This document shows positions 17,200 through 27,100 of a stretch of DNA of 64,000 bases, piece after piece. Position 1 is the stretch's first letter, and the number at the start of each line of letters is the position of its first letter. A program made the position numbers and the translations under genes. Origin of the DNA: Winogradskyella sp. (GTDB lineage: Bacteria > Bacteroidota > Bacteroidia > Flavobacteriales > Flavobacteriaceae); assembly GCA_004211785.1 (NCBI GenBank), contig SHBX01000007.1, positions 1 to 64,000 of the forward strand, read 5' to 3'. The notes under the pieces were generated by a model. It did no database searches. It saw only the letters and a list, made by a program, of their open reading frames with translations, and was not told the DNA's origin.

Positions 17200-17644
17200 T
17201 TAATAACTCGTTTATTCTTAAATCTAATCTTAATAGTGCATTATTTGGGTCTGAACCAAATATTGAGTATTCTAATTTCCCTTCTGCATTTAGCAACAAC
17301 CAATGTGGTGTCCCTCCAGCTTTATATTTATGAAAGGTGTTGGCTTGTCCAGCATCTTTGTAAAATGGCCATCGAATGAAATAATCTTGCTTGGCTTTCT
17401 GAAAGTCTTCTAACTTATATTGTGGGCCTTCAAAACGTGTATGGATACCTACGACACTAATGTTATCCCCATTCTCTACTACAATTCTATTTGCAAAAGG
17501 AAGTGCTCTACCTTTACAACCAGGACAACCTAAATTGAAAAAGAGAATAAGCAACGGCTTCCCCTTATAATCTACCAAATCAGGGACAGAATCTTCAAAA
17601 ACGGGCAGTAGTTCCCAATTAGGTATGTTTTTATTTAATTCCAT
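17192..17644 (-). CDS. TlpA/AhpC-like thioredoxin-fold protein
   Basis: Protein of 150 aa with a thioredoxin fold and active site CPGCKG at about 39-44, preceded by KPLLILFFNLG and followed by a cis-Pro segment GGTPHWLLLN. No signal peptide is seen, so probably cytoplasmic. It resembles peroxiredoxin-like TlpA proteins that pass electrons to other redox enzymes. Overlaps both neighbours (10 bp upstream, 8 bp downstream). A related gene lies at 46797-47294. Confidence 0.85.
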   Translation of the reverse strand: MELNKNIPNWELLPVFEDSVPDLVDYKGKPLLILFFNLGCPGCKGRALPFANRIVVENGDNISVVGIHTRFEGPQYKLEDFQKAKQDYFIRWPFYKDAGQANTFHKYKAGGTPHWLLLNAEGKLEYSIFGSDPNNALLRLDLRINELLND

Positions 17645-18594
17645 TGTAAAGATTTTCTTTCTTGCCAGTATTCAAAAGGTCTTACCCCAAAAGAATCGAG
17701 CCTTGCAATTTCATCTTCGCTTAACGAAAATTGATTTGCGCGCAGATTGGCTCGTAAATGAATGCAGTTATCTGCTCCACTTAATATTTTTACATTTGGG
17801 AATTTATCCATACAATACCTTATAGCAATTGCATCTGCACCAACGTTATGCTCATCTGCTAATTCCATCAAAAAATCATACAGTAAAAAGTATTTAGGAT
17901 ACTTACTGTCTGGAATCAATCGTCCATTAGCAAGTGCTTCCTTAATAATAAATGGACCTGATATATTCTGTAGCTCATTAGCATATCTAAACAGGCTTTG
18001 GTCTAAAATATTGAACGTACATTGAAATGACTGAAAGAGCCTTTCGTTTTCAACTTCTATTGATAAACCCTTCTCTAATATTTCAGTTTGATTGTCTCCT
18101 GTAGTCGTTAAGCCAATGGTTATATTATACGTTTTTTTTATTTCGTGTAAACGAGATAAAACGGCTTTGTTTTCTAAGACACCTGTATCAAGTGTTGCTG
18201 AATGAATTTGATACACCTTAAGGTGAGGCAGTAGTATTTTAGAAAATTCCCATTGATTATTAAGTTTATTAATTGAATGTTCTTTTACCTCGTGGTGTTT
18301 AGCATTAGGGTCAAAATTGGCGACATAAGTATATCCCCATTTTGTCGAAACAACAATATCTGGGTCGTTCTTCTTTTTAAGCCAGTCTATAAGCAGTTGC
18401 TCTGCAAGCCCATAACCTGGCGATGTGTCAAAAAAGCGAATTCCATTACTATATGCGTCTTCTAAAACTTGTAAGCCATCTTCTTTAAACTTAGGCAAAG
18501 AAAATGGCTTCTCATCTGCACTTTCTCGCACATTGATATATAATGGCCTGCCAATGGCAGCTGTTCCTAACCCTATATGTTTATTGCCTGCCAA
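17635..18594 (-). CDS. aldo/keto reductase
   Basis: Protein of 319 aa with the (beta/alpha)8 AKR fold. The catalytic set is visible: FDTSPGYGLAEQLL (Asp, Tyr), VSTKWGY (Lys) and VYQIHSA (His). The C-terminal NADP(H)-binding part contains VKILSGADN. Closest in layout to AKRs of the galactose dehydrogenase/pyridoxal group. It reduces a carbonyl or oxidises an alcohol, substrate unknown. It starts 1 bp after the stop of the AhpD-like gene. Confidence 0.88.
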   Translation of the reverse strand: MAGNKHIGLGTAAIGRPLYINVRESADEKPFSLPKFKEDGLQVLEDAYSNGIRFFDTSPGYGLAEQLLIDWLKKKNDPDIVVSTKWGYTYVANFDPNAKHHEVKEHSINKLNNQWEFSKILLPHLKVYQIHSATLDTGVLENKAVLSRLHEIKKTYNITIGLTTTGDNQTEILEKGLSIEVENERLFQSFQCTFNILDQSLFRYANELQNISGPFIIKEALANGRLIPDSKYPKYFLLYDFLMELADEHNVGADAIAIRYCMDKFPNVKILSGADNCIHLRANLRANQFSLSEDEIARLDSFGVRPFEYWQERKSLQWN

Positions 18595-19056
18595 CTATTC
18601 TTGAAATGGTGTTTCTCCTTGGGCAAGTTTTAAACGAGTCCAAACGTTCATATTAATCACTATCGCTGCTATTTCTGCTATTTCTTTTTCATTGAAATGC
18701 TTTGCCAATGCGTTGTGATATTTCTGAAAGTTTTTGGATTTACCGTCAGTTAATTTATCGCAATATGCTAGCGCTACTTTCTCTACTTTCGTGTATAATT
18801 CACTATTGTACCAAGACGAGATATTATCTGTCTTTGCGTTTGAAATACCTATATCACGAGAAGCTTTAGAATGTAAAATAACACAGTAAGCACATTCATT
18901 TTTCTGTGCTACACGAAGTCTTAATAATTGTGCTAATTCTTTATCGATATCTAAATCTGCTGTATAACCTACAGCTTGAGCCATTTGTTTAGCCAATCCG
19001 TGAAATGGCGTTACGTCTGGATTGAATCTTTTGTTTTTGAACTTTACTTCACTCAT
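18595..19056 (-). CDS. AhpD-like carboxymuconolactone decarboxylase family protein
   Basis: Protein of 153 aa, first gene of the overlapping operon running to 11911. It has the AhpD proton-relay/thiol motif ECAYCVILHSKASRD (E, CxxC, His) and the typical helical core (HGLAKQMAQAVGY, EIAEIAAIVINMNVWTRL). Members with this CxxC act as alkyl-hydroperoxidases or thiol-disulfide partners rather than as decarboxylases. Confidence 0.9.
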   Translation of the reverse strand: MSEVKFKNKRFNPDVTPFHGLAKQMAQAVGYTADLDIDKELAQLLRLRVAQKNECAYCVILHSKASRDIGISNAKTDNISSWYNSELYTKVEKVALAYCDKLTDGKSKNFQKYHNALAKHFNEKEIAEIAAIVINMNVWTRLKLAQGETPFQE

Positions 19057-19080
19057 TTTCTTGATTAGTTTTAGTATTAT

Positions 19081-19218
19081 TTATATGAAGACTACAGGAA
19101 TAAATAGTAATGTGATTATTAGAATAATTGCAATGATTTTAAAACTTAAAGGAAGGTTTTTAAAACTGGTTCTCTTATCCGAGTCAATCTTCAGTAAATC
19201 TATCTTTTTATCTTTCAC
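19081..19218 (-). CDS. 45-aa single-span membrane protein
   Basis: GTG start at 19218 and TAA at 19083-19081. The charged N-terminus (KDKKIDLLKIDSDKR) is followed by one membrane helix (FKIIAIILIITLLFIPVVFI) ending at the stop, a tail-anchored layout. It lies between the msrA terminator and the AhpD-like gene. Coding status is likely because the open frame exactly matches a plausible small membrane protein, but the GTG start lowers confidence. Confidence 0.5.
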   Translation of the reverse strand: MKDKKIDLLKIDSDKRTSFKNLPLSFKIIAIILIITLLFIPVVFI

Positions 19219-19240
19219 TTGTTTGTCTTTCTATTAATTG

Positions 19241-19272
19241 AAAAAAGCTCACACATTTTGGCGCGAGCTTTT
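19241..19272 (-). terminator. intrinsic terminator of msrA
   Basis: AAAAGCTC (about 19243-19250) and GAGCTTTT (19265-19272) are exact complements around a 14-nt loop; the minus strand ends in a TTTTTT run. Located 12 bp after the msrA stop. Confidence 0.75.
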
Positions 19273-19283
19273 CTCGTTAGTAT

Positions 19284-19790
19284 TTATGCTACCTTGTCTA
19301 AGAAGCTATCTTCCCATCGTAAATAATGACACGTGTACCCGTTTGGGTTCTTCACTAAATAGTCTTGGTGGTAATCTTCGGCAACCCAAAAAGGTGCAAA
19401 TGGCTCTAATGTTGTAACAACATCTGCTTCCCATCTTCCTGATTTGTTTACAATATCAATCACTTCTTCAGCAATTGCTTTTTCTTCCTCATTTTGATAA
19501 AAGATTGCCGAACGGTAACTGGAACCCCTGTCTCCGCCTTGACGGTCAATCGTTGTTGGATTATGTATTCTGAAGAAAAAATCAAGAATTTCTTTAAATG
19601 ACATTTCAGTTGTGTCATAGGTAATCTCAATTCCTTCTGCGTGACCTGGATGGTTTCTATATGTTGGGTTATCATTTTCACCACCTTGATATCCTACTTC
19701 TGTGTTCTTGACGCCTGGTCGTGTTCTAAATAAATCTTCCATACCCCAGAAACAACCTCCTGCGATGTATGCTTTTTTTAAGTTTGTCAT
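19284..19790 (-). CDS. msrA: peptide-methionine (S)-S-oxide reductase MsrA
   Basis: Protein of 168 aa with the canonical active-site region GGCFWGMEDLF (catalytic Cys13), VGYQGGENDNPTYR, GHAEGIEI, HNPTTIDRQGGDRGSSYRS and a C-terminal HQDYLV...CHYLRWED. The fourth active-site residue is Gly rather than Cys (GCFWG), so resolving cysteines must come from elsewhere. Repairs oxidised methionine. A -7 box TATCTTTG sits 55 bp upstream (19845-19852), and a terminator follows, so it is a single-gene unit. Confidence 0.95.
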   Translation of the reverse strand: MTNLKKAYIAGGCFWGMEDLFRTRPGVKNTEVGYQGGENDNPTYRNHPGHAEGIEITYDTTEMSFKEILDFFFRIHNPTTIDRQGGDRGSSYRSAIFYQNEEEKAIAEEVIDIVNKSGRWEADVVTTLEPFAPFWVAEDYHQDYLVKNPNGYTCHYLRWEDSFLDKVA

Positions 19791-19844
19791 AATTGTTGCT
19801 TTTTAGATTTATATTTAGCTCTTTATCTTAAGCTTTTTAACACT

Positions 19845-19852
19845 ACAAAGAT
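19845..19852 (-). promoter_or_regulatory. -7 promoter box of msrA
   Basis: The minus strand reads TATCTTTG, an exact match to the Bacteroidota TAnnTTTG box, placed to give a leader of about 50 nt before the msrA ATG at 19790. No clear -33 TTG was seen. Confidence 0.6.
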
Positions 19853-19909
19853 ACCGCCGAGCACCTCATATTTTGTTATATCAAATTCCTTTAAACTTTC
19901 CTATTTTCC

Positions 19910-20164
19910 TCATTTTGAATAAATTTTTACATTGTTCAAAAATCGAATCACCTTCTTTTCCTCCATTTCACAGGGCTTCAGCAATTCTTCATTATTTGTG
20001 ATATAGTAGTTTAGACTCACAAAGTCATTCCCACCTAATTCTTCAGCATAGAACTTAATAGACTTACCTTTGTTATAAGTTGTTTTGGTCATTCCGTATT
20101 TTTTGGAATTGTAATACCCTTCAGAATACCCTTCATCTATTTTATTTAAAACTTTTAATAGCAC
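19910..20164 (-). CDS. 84-aa conserved-looking small protein
   Basis: Starts at GTG 20164, 3 bp after the stop of the DM13 gene. Sequence features YNSKKYGMTKTTYNKGKSIKF, AEELGGNDFVSLNYY and LLKPCEM. Short cytoplasmic alpha/beta protein with a single Cys. I have seen relatives sitting next to Msr genes in flavobacteria, but no function is established. Probably co-transcribed with the DM13 gene. Confidence 0.7.
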   Translation of the reverse strand: MLLKVLNKIDEGYSEGYYNSKKYGMTKTTYNKGKSIKFYAEELGGNDFVSLNYYITNNEELLKPCEMEEKKVIRFLNNVKIYSK

Positions 20165-20167
20165 TTT

Positions 20168-20500
20168 CTACTTCAAATTAGTTCCTCCCCAAACTACCGA
20201 ATACGCTTTACAATGGATAACAATACTTTCATAATCTTCTAAAACTGCTTCAGTTGGAATTTCATAAGATTGCATACCTTTAAACGTTGCTATTTCTCCA
20301 AGAAACAGACCATCAATATCTACTGATTCTCTCTTGTGGATATCTTCCATTCGCTTTTGCGAAAGAAACACCTTAACATCTGGCCCTCTTGGTGTACTAA
20401 AATCATCGCCAAATACTACATAGCGTTTGTCATCTTTGGATTCAATAGACCAATGACCATTTATGTTATAGGTTTTAGAAACCCAATTGGTACCACTCAT
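20168..20500 (-). CDS. DM13-domain protein
   Basis: Protein of 110 aa made of one DM13 domain: FSTPRGPDVKVFL, FKGMQSYEIPTEAVLEDYESIVIHCKAYSVVWG. The conserved Cys in IHCKAYSVVWG is the proposed redox/metal residue of DM13 domains, which have been suggested to act in electron transfer. There is no signal peptide, unlike most DM13 proteins. Its redox character fits the surrounding genes. Confidence 0.8.
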   Translation of the reverse strand: MSGTNWVSKTYNINGHWSIESKDDKRYVVFGDDFSTPRGPDVKVFLSQKRMEDIHKRESVDIDGLFLGEIATFKGMQSYEIPTEAVLEDYESIVIHCKAYSVVWGGTNLK

Positions 20501-20536
20501 AATTTTTGTATTAGATATTTAGACATCTATTTAAGA

Positions 20537-20980
20537 TTAATTAACTGCTTCAATGGTAAATTTTTGATTGTTGAACTCAAATGAGTCTCCCGCTTTTTTT
20601 CCTTGAAGCGAGCTATAAATTGGGGCTTTAGTTGATATACCCATAAAATCACGGTCTCCTATTTTAAAAGGAGATTTGGACACTGCCACTATCATACAAC
20701 GTCCATTAACACTTACTACCGCACCAGGCTGTACGATATCTGTTGGTTCAAAGGAAATTTTATTAATAACTTCTAAGTGTTCTGTGTGTACGTGAGCCTG
20801 TTCATCTAACTGATCTGATAAATCAAGGCTCTGTCTATGATGTGACTGGTCATCAGTATCAACTACTTCTGAAGTATCTAATAAATTTCCTTTTAAAAAA
20901 TCCTCATACTTCATTTCTGCAACATTAATATGTTTTTTCTCTAAGGCTATTAAGGCATCTTTTAATTTGTTTTTATTCAT
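20537..20980 (-). CDS. GreA/GreB C-terminal-like protein
   Basis: Protein of 147 aa. The N-terminal ~75 residues are helical and charged. The C-terminal part (VVSVNGRCMIVAVS, APIYSSLQGKKAGDSFEFNN) matches the GreA/GreB C-terminal FKBP-like domain, which binds RNA polymerase. The N-terminus lacks the usual coiled-coil tip acidic pair, so it may modulate RNA polymerase rather than stimulate transcript cleavage, like Rnk- or Gfh-type proteins. Confidence 0.75.
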   Translation of the reverse strand: MNKNKLKDALIALEKKHINVAEMKYEDFLKGNLLDTSEVVDTDDQSHHRQSLDLSDQLDEQAHVHTEHLEVINKISFEPTDIVQPGAVVSVNGRCMIVAVSKSPFKIGDRDFMGISTKAPIYSSLQGKKAGDSFEFNNQKFTIEAVN

Positions 20981-21000
20981 AATTTATCTGTTTACATTTA

Positions 21001-22446
21001 TTAAATTCCGTTGTTATAAAATATTTTAACTGGACCATCTACATTACCAATTATAACATCTTGAAAGCCATTTCCTGTTAAATCGTAATTAATGACTCTA
21101 TACCCAAAATGTGGATTCAAGAGTTTAAGCTCGTCTTGCAACATTGCAAATTTTCCGTTGACATCCTGCATAAACACCTTTCCTTTTGAAGGGTATTTTT
21201 TATGAAACCCTACTGGAAATTTGATATAATTTTCAGTTAAGACAGCATCTTTTCTTCCGTTATTATTTAAATCAACAAATTGTAATCCCCAACCAAAAAC
21301 ATTTGAATAAAGATTTTTTTCTTTTGTAACGTTTTTGAATGTAAAACCATCAATCTGTTCCAACAAGGCATACTCAGCATCAAATTTCTCTTCTTTTTTA
21401 AGGTCGCCTCGCAAGAGAAATGAAGGGAAGCTCTTCCCAACATTACTCATTAGAATATGATACTTATCGGTTTTATCTGTAATTTTCTCAACCGAAAGCC
21501 CCATCCAAAAACCATTGTCAATAGGTAATTTATGAGGTTTGAACGTACCGTTCCCTAAATTCTCATAGATATAGCCGGTGTTCGTATTCATTGCCAAGAC
21601 CAAATCCTGCTTACCATTATTGTTGATATCTACAAATTGAGATAGATATGTGTTTTCTACTATACCTAATCCAGCTTCTTCTGCTTTGTTCGTAAAAGTG
21701 CCATCTCCATTATTAATCAAAAATAAGTTTGCTCTTTTATTGGTCTTGTCGTGGTACACAGCAGATGTAAAATGTTTCTTGTCTACAAAAGTGCTAACAA
21801 ATAAATCCTGAAACCCAGAATTATCAGTATCTGCAAACGCGATGTCGTGCGCTATAGCTGCATCTGGAACATCAGCAATTTTAATCGCCTTTTCATACTG
21901 CTCCCTTTCATTATTAAATTTTTGCATATAAACAGCACTACCATATCCAATCACCACTTCCTTTATACCATCATTATCTATATCCAAAGCAACCATACTA
22001 TAAGCTGCTTCGTCTAATCCTTCCAAACTTAATTCCTTCGCTATATCTTTAAATTCTCTGTCTTTGTATAAGTAGGCTTTATTCTTTTGTCCTGAACCTC
22101 CTGTTACAAAAAGTGCAATACGCTCGTCATTATAAGGATTGAATATTTTTATATCCATAAAAGGCATCGAATAATCATCTTCTGTAAAGACATTACCATC
22201 AAGCGACTTTTCTTCAAATGATGGTAATTTATTATTGGACTTACTCAAATAATCTTCCACAAAAGGTTTCTGCTCTTTTTTAAAGCTATAATAATTATAC
22301 CATAACAGGGATAGCGGAACACTTATTAAGAGAATAAGTATTAGTATATATAGCATTATTTTATGGTTACTTTTTTTCAATTCTTCTATTTTAAATATTC
22401 CTTTTTGATGTTTACTGTATCCCCAATTTTTCCAAGATAAAAACAT
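21001..22446 (-). CDS. membrane-anchored FG-GAP/VCBS beta-propeller protein
   Basis: Protein of 481 aa with one N-terminal membrane helix (about 31-51, IMLYILILILLISVPLSL) and a periplasmic domain with repeated FG-GAP/VCBS calcium-loop motifs: DIDNDGIKEVV, DTDNSGFQDLF, DINNNGKQDLV, DLNNNGRKDAV, DLTGNGFQDVI. These repeats form a beta-propeller. Start codon shares one base with the selO stop (TAATG), so the two are translationally coupled. Function unknown. Confidence 0.88.
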   Translation of the reverse strand: MFLSWKNWGYSKHQKGIFKIEELKKSNHKIMLYILILILLISVPLSLLWYNYYSFKKEQKPFVEDYLSKSNNKLPSFEEKSLDGNVFTEDDYSMPFMDIKIFNPYNDERIALFVTGGSGQKNKAYLYKDREFKDIAKELSLEGLDEAAYSMVALDIDNDGIKEVVIGYGSAVYMQKFNNEREQYEKAIKIADVPDAAIAHDIAFADTDNSGFQDLFVSTFVDKKHFTSAVYHDKTNKRANLFLINNGDGTFTNKAEEAGLGIVENTYLSQFVDINNNGKQDLVLAMNTNTGYIYENLGNGTFKPHKLPIDNGFWMGLSVEKITDKTDKYHILMSNVGKSFPSFLLRGDLKKEEKFDAEYALLEQIDGFTFKNVTKEKNLYSNVFGWGLQFVDLNNNGRKDAVLTENYIKFPVGFHKKYPSKGKVFMQDVNGKFAMLQDELKLLNPHFGYRVINYDLTGNGFQDVIIGNVDGPVKIFYNNGI

Positions 22447-24008
22447 TATGAACTACAGGACAACATTGAGCAACCAACTTTGTGCCTAGCCCATTCAGGT
22501 CGTTTTACAAACCATTTTTTATTGTCTGGTTGCTCATCGTATGGTTTTTTAAGTAATTGACACAACTCGTTTATGGTACTGTAATCGCCATTATCTGCGT
22601 TATCTATAGCTATTTGTGCCATATAGTTGCGTAATACATACTTAGGATTAATGGTATTCATCTTCGCTTTTCGGTCTTCATCTGTGGTTTTTTCAGATTG
22701 AAGTCTTTCAGCATATTTAGCAAACCAATCTGCCCATTTAAGCCTAATATTATCAACTATTTCAATAGGCTCATAAAATGCTTTCCCAACAACTTTAAGC
22801 CAATCCTTTGCATCTGCTTTTTTTAAGTTTGCAAGATTTCTAAAGAAAATCGTCATATCTGTTTCAGAAAGTTGCAAATTCTTTTCTAATTCTTCAATAA
22901 GAACACAATCAGCTTTATTTTCACTCATAAAACCTAGTTTAGAGCGCATCATTTTAAGATACGCTACATCTAAATCATCACGGTATTCTTTCAATATCGT
23001 TTCTAATGGCTTAGCTTTTTCTACTAATAGGAACAACGTATTTGCTAATTGAAACAAGTTCCAAAGTACTATTTGAGGTTGAGTTCCATAACGATATCTC
23101 TTATTCACATTATCAGTAGTATTTGGTGTCCAATTAGGGTCATAACCTTCTAGCCATCCATAAGGGCCATAATCAATAGTGAGCCCAAGGATAGACATAT
23201 TATCTGTATTCATTACGCCGTGCACAAAGCCAACACGTTGCCAATGAATAACCATTTCTAAACTTTTATTTGCTATTTCTTTCAAGAAAGCTAAGTACAC
23301 ATCTTTAGAGGGTTTTCCTAAATGCGAAAAATGATGTTTGATGGTATAATCCACGAGCGTTTTTAAGGTCTTTTTATCGCCTCTTGCTGAGAAAATCTCA
23401 TAACTCCCAAATCGTAAAAATGAAGGTGCGACTCGTGAGACTATTGCTCCCTTTTCGTAAGAAGGGTTTCCATTATACAAAACATCACGAAGTACTTTGT
23501 CTCCAGATAATGATAAGGATAAAGCGCGTGTTGTTGGTACACCTAAATGATGCATCGCCTCACTACATAAGTATTCTCTAATTGATGAGCGTAAAACAGC
23601 TAAACCATCTGCACTACGTGAGTACGGTGTTTCGCCAGCTCCTTTTAATTGAATTGTCCAAATTAGATTATCGTGTTCTACTTCAGCTAAATTAATGGCT
23701 CTGCCATCCCCTAATTGACCTGCCCAATTTCCAAATTGATGCCCACCATAACACATTGCATAAGGTTTGGTATTTTCCAAAATTTGAGCTCCTGTAAACA
23801 CGTTTAGAAATGCTTCGGTTTCACTGTCTTTTTCTGAAAGTCCCAAATTCTCAAGCATTTCTGGCGCCACATGAATTAGTGACGGATTGCTAGGTATTTT
23901 AGGTGTTACATACGAGTAACACGCCTCCTTAACTTGCCTTCTGTTGTTTCCCAGGATTGGGTCAGAAGGCAATTCTTTGCTAAAGCTATTTTTTAAATTA
24001 AATTTCAC
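22446..24008 (-). CDS. selO: SelO (YdiU) protein AMPylator
   Basis: Protein of 520 aa with the SelO pseudokinase fold: AMCYGGHQFGNWAGQLGDGRA, QLKGAGETPYSRSADGLAVLRSS and GVMNTDNMSILG (Mg-binding Asn/Asp). It ends LSCSS; in animal SelO the corresponding residue is selenocysteine, here Cys. SelO transfers AMP from ATP to Ser/Thr/Tyr of target proteins and responds to oxidative stress. Fits the redox neighbourhood. Confidence 0.95.
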   Translation of the reverse strand: MKFNLKNSFSKELPSDPILGNNRRQVKEACYSYVTPKIPSNPSLIHVAPEMLENLGLSEKDSETEAFLNVFTGAQILENTKPYAMCYGGHQFGNWAGQLGDGRAINLAEVEHDNLIWTIQLKGAGETPYSRSADGLAVLRSSIREYLCSEAMHHLGVPTTRALSLSLSGDKVLRDVLYNGNPSYEKGAIVSRVAPSFLRFGSYEIFSARGDKKTLKTLVDYTIKHHFSHLGKPSKDVYLAFLKEIANKSLEMVIHWQRVGFVHGVMNTDNMSILGLTIDYGPYGWLEGYDPNWTPNTTDNVNKRYRYGTQPQIVLWNLFQLANTLFLLVEKAKPLETILKEYRDDLDVAYLKMMRSKLGFMSENKADCVLIEELEKNLQLSETDMTIFFRNLANLKKADAKDWLKVVGKAFYEPIEIVDNIRLKWADWFAKYAERLQSEKTTDEDRKAKMNTINPKYVLRNYMAQIAIDNADNGDYSTINELCQLLKKPYDEQPDNKKWFVKRPEWARHKVGCSMLSCSS

Positions 24009-24125
24009 TTTTAATCCTTTTCATTAAAAAAATAAAATAATTGCAAATTTGGAAGGTTTAGTGACACCTGTTATCTAATTACATTTTTAATATTTATCAT
24101 TCTTATGTAACACTAACATCTTAAT

Positions 24126-27100
24126 TTAGATGCCAAACCCTAGTCTAAATGCTAATCTCCCTCCATCTTCAGACCCAAAGAATCCTAATTGCCCTGACAA
24201 TTGTTCTGCTATCGTTAACCAAAAACCTCCTCCAACAGAGGTGTGCCAAATATCAGAGTTATCATTTTCAGTCCAAACTCTACCCACATCGAATCCTCCA
24301 AAAAATCCAATATTCAACGGTAAGAAACCTGATTTTAATTCTCTAAAGTTAAATCTTAAATCTGACGAAGAATATAAACTGCTTTTACCCGAAAAACGCT
24401 CGTTATTAAATCCTCTCATCCCGTCATTCCCTCCAATTCTAGCTGTTTGGTAAATCTCTAAATCTTCTTGGTCTCCAAAGTTAATGTGGGATGCAATCTT
24501 AGACGCTAATACCAGTTTATGGTCCTTGGTTAAATTCCTAATAAACCCAATACTCGGTTTAAGTGAGAAGACAGTTCTATCAGACTCATCGGCATTGACC
24601 TTGAAGCTAGATTCAAGTTCAAAGTGCATTCCTAAAGTAGGGTAGGCTTTATCATTGTAGTTTTCAAAGCTATAATTAGCTGTTGCTCCCAGAAAGTTTT
24701 TTCTATCAAAAAAAGTTGAGTTTTGAGACGTAAGACCTAATTGGTCTGTTAATATTCGGCCTGGAGTTTCTTCAAGTTCGATACTCTCATAAGTTGCTTT
24801 AACAAAAGATTTAGAACCTTGTTTTCCTCGGTATTGGAAACCCACTGCTCCTCCAAGAGTTGATTGACGAATTCTATAAAAATCTAAATCATTATTATCA
24901 TCAAATACTGTTTCGTTTCCTATTCCAAAAAAGTTGTCAGCGTAATTAGAATCTGTAAATAACCCTTCAACAATTAAATTTGTATTCCCTAAAACACTAG
25001 CAAATTCTCCACTATACCTGGCATTAAATCCGCTTGTGCTAAAATGGTAATTTGCACTTAATTTATGCTGAGTTGTAAAAGGGTTGCGTTTAAATCCGTT
25101 TTGTGTAAAGATATCCGTAAAACCAAGACTTAAACCGTCGTCTGGGTTTCCGCCGATAGATGGTATTAGTTGATTTGAATTAAATTTATGCTTCTTGTAA
25201 TCAAATGTATTTATTGCATATTCATCTGTTTTATGGATATGGGCTTTTGATGCGGATTCAAAATTATTCTCTTTAGTTTTATAGTCATAAATATGAACTT
25301 TACTTCCTTTTTCTACGATATAAGTATCATTATTCTGCCCTCCTATAATTCTTAATTTTATATGTTGCTTTCCTTTAATTTCAAATACATCTTTACCGTC
25401 TAATCCATAAACCCAAATCTCCTTTGAGTCTTCGTCAAAGTGGACTCTATTGTGCAGCAATTGGTCTTTTTCTCCTTTCTTTATTGAATATATCTTAATA
25501 CTTGTTTTATGGTCTGACAATGCTTCTATTTCAAAATAATCTGGCTTATCAGTACCTCTAATAGTTACATATTTATTGATGTACTTGAAGTAACCATCCG
25601 ATATTTTTTGAAGATTTGCACGTCTCCCTTTAAGTTTTCTCTTAATTTCATCTATGGTTTTGTCTTGAACTTCTCTCGGGAACAATTTAAAAGCTTCATC
25701 TATTGCTTCATCTGTTAGGTTGTTTTGAATATATTTTACCTGATTATCCCACAAATCTTTATCAGCTTGACACAATAAAAAGACATCTAATGGATAAGGC
25801 TCTACATTAAACCACTTTGGACTTTTTAATTCCTCTTCGTATTTATGGAATAACCTTAACGGTGGGGAAACTGCTGTGGCAAAACCTAAAAGCGCACCAT
25901 CATTCATCACAGAAAATGCTTGGTCTCTATCTCTAGGCACTGGGCGATACATATTTTTACCATCCTCCATTTCAAACTTAGCCCAGCGCCATTGGTCTTC
26001 GTGTCTATCCCAATCACCGATAAGCATATCAAATAAACGCGCCTTAATAAATGCTTCTTGGTCTAAGTAGTTGTTTCCACTTTTTCGCAGTTTTTTAATT
26101 AAATCATCAGTGCTGATTAAGGTATTTGAATTTCCAAAACTAGCTAAGTCTCCGTGACCTGATGCTGCTCGCTCTTCAATCATATATAGTTCGTCTCCAA
26201 ACTCTTCATTAAACTCCTTGAGTGCATTTTGCTTTGGGATATAATATAGTTTTGGATTTGAGTGATAGACACCAACAGCATCTGATAATACCCCGATAGT
26301 AAATGGAGCATAGGGATGAGATGCCGTGTAAATATCAAGCAACTGAGACTCTGCATAAGTGTTATCAAACTGCCCCTCAATATATTTATCCTTATAAACT
26401 ACTGCTTGGATATATTGCGTTGCACTTTTCCTGATGGCCCTCATAATATACTCCTTACCATCTTTGGTTACCAAACGAACAGATTTTGACTGATGTCCAC
26501 CTCCTTTTCTTACGGGAGTTAAACCCCCAAAAAGTGTATCTAAATTCACAACAGGTGCTTCGATATCTTGACTATAATATTTCCTGTAGCGTTCTCCCCA
26601 TAAGTATTTGAAAAAGCCTGACTTTTCAGTTTCTTCTTTGGTGTAAACTGAAGACATTGCGGTTTTATCAGTCACCGCGGGATAACTATTTAATTCTGCT
26701 TCTCTATCTTTTTGTAAAACCTCATGAACGAAAATTTCTTTGCTTCCATTATCATCAACACTATAAAAATTCACTTGAGACGAACCATCTGTAAATACAT
26801 CTAATTTTGCATACCCCAATCCTCCATAGGAAAATATTCCTCCTCGTGTATTTTTAGTTGCTGAAGTTTTTGTAGCCGCACCACTTATGATTTGAGGTAA
26901 GTTATCTTGTTTAACAAACTGTAGACTGTGCTCATGTCCAGAAACAAAAATTACTTTTTTAGATTCTTGCGAAATGGTAACTATACGATTACGTAGTTTC
27001 TGGTAGTTCTTATTTTGAATATCTTGAGTTGAAACACCTCCTGTTTTTCTAATCAAACTTTTTAACGAGCCAATTACAGGCAAAGGTTTTAGGTGCTGTT

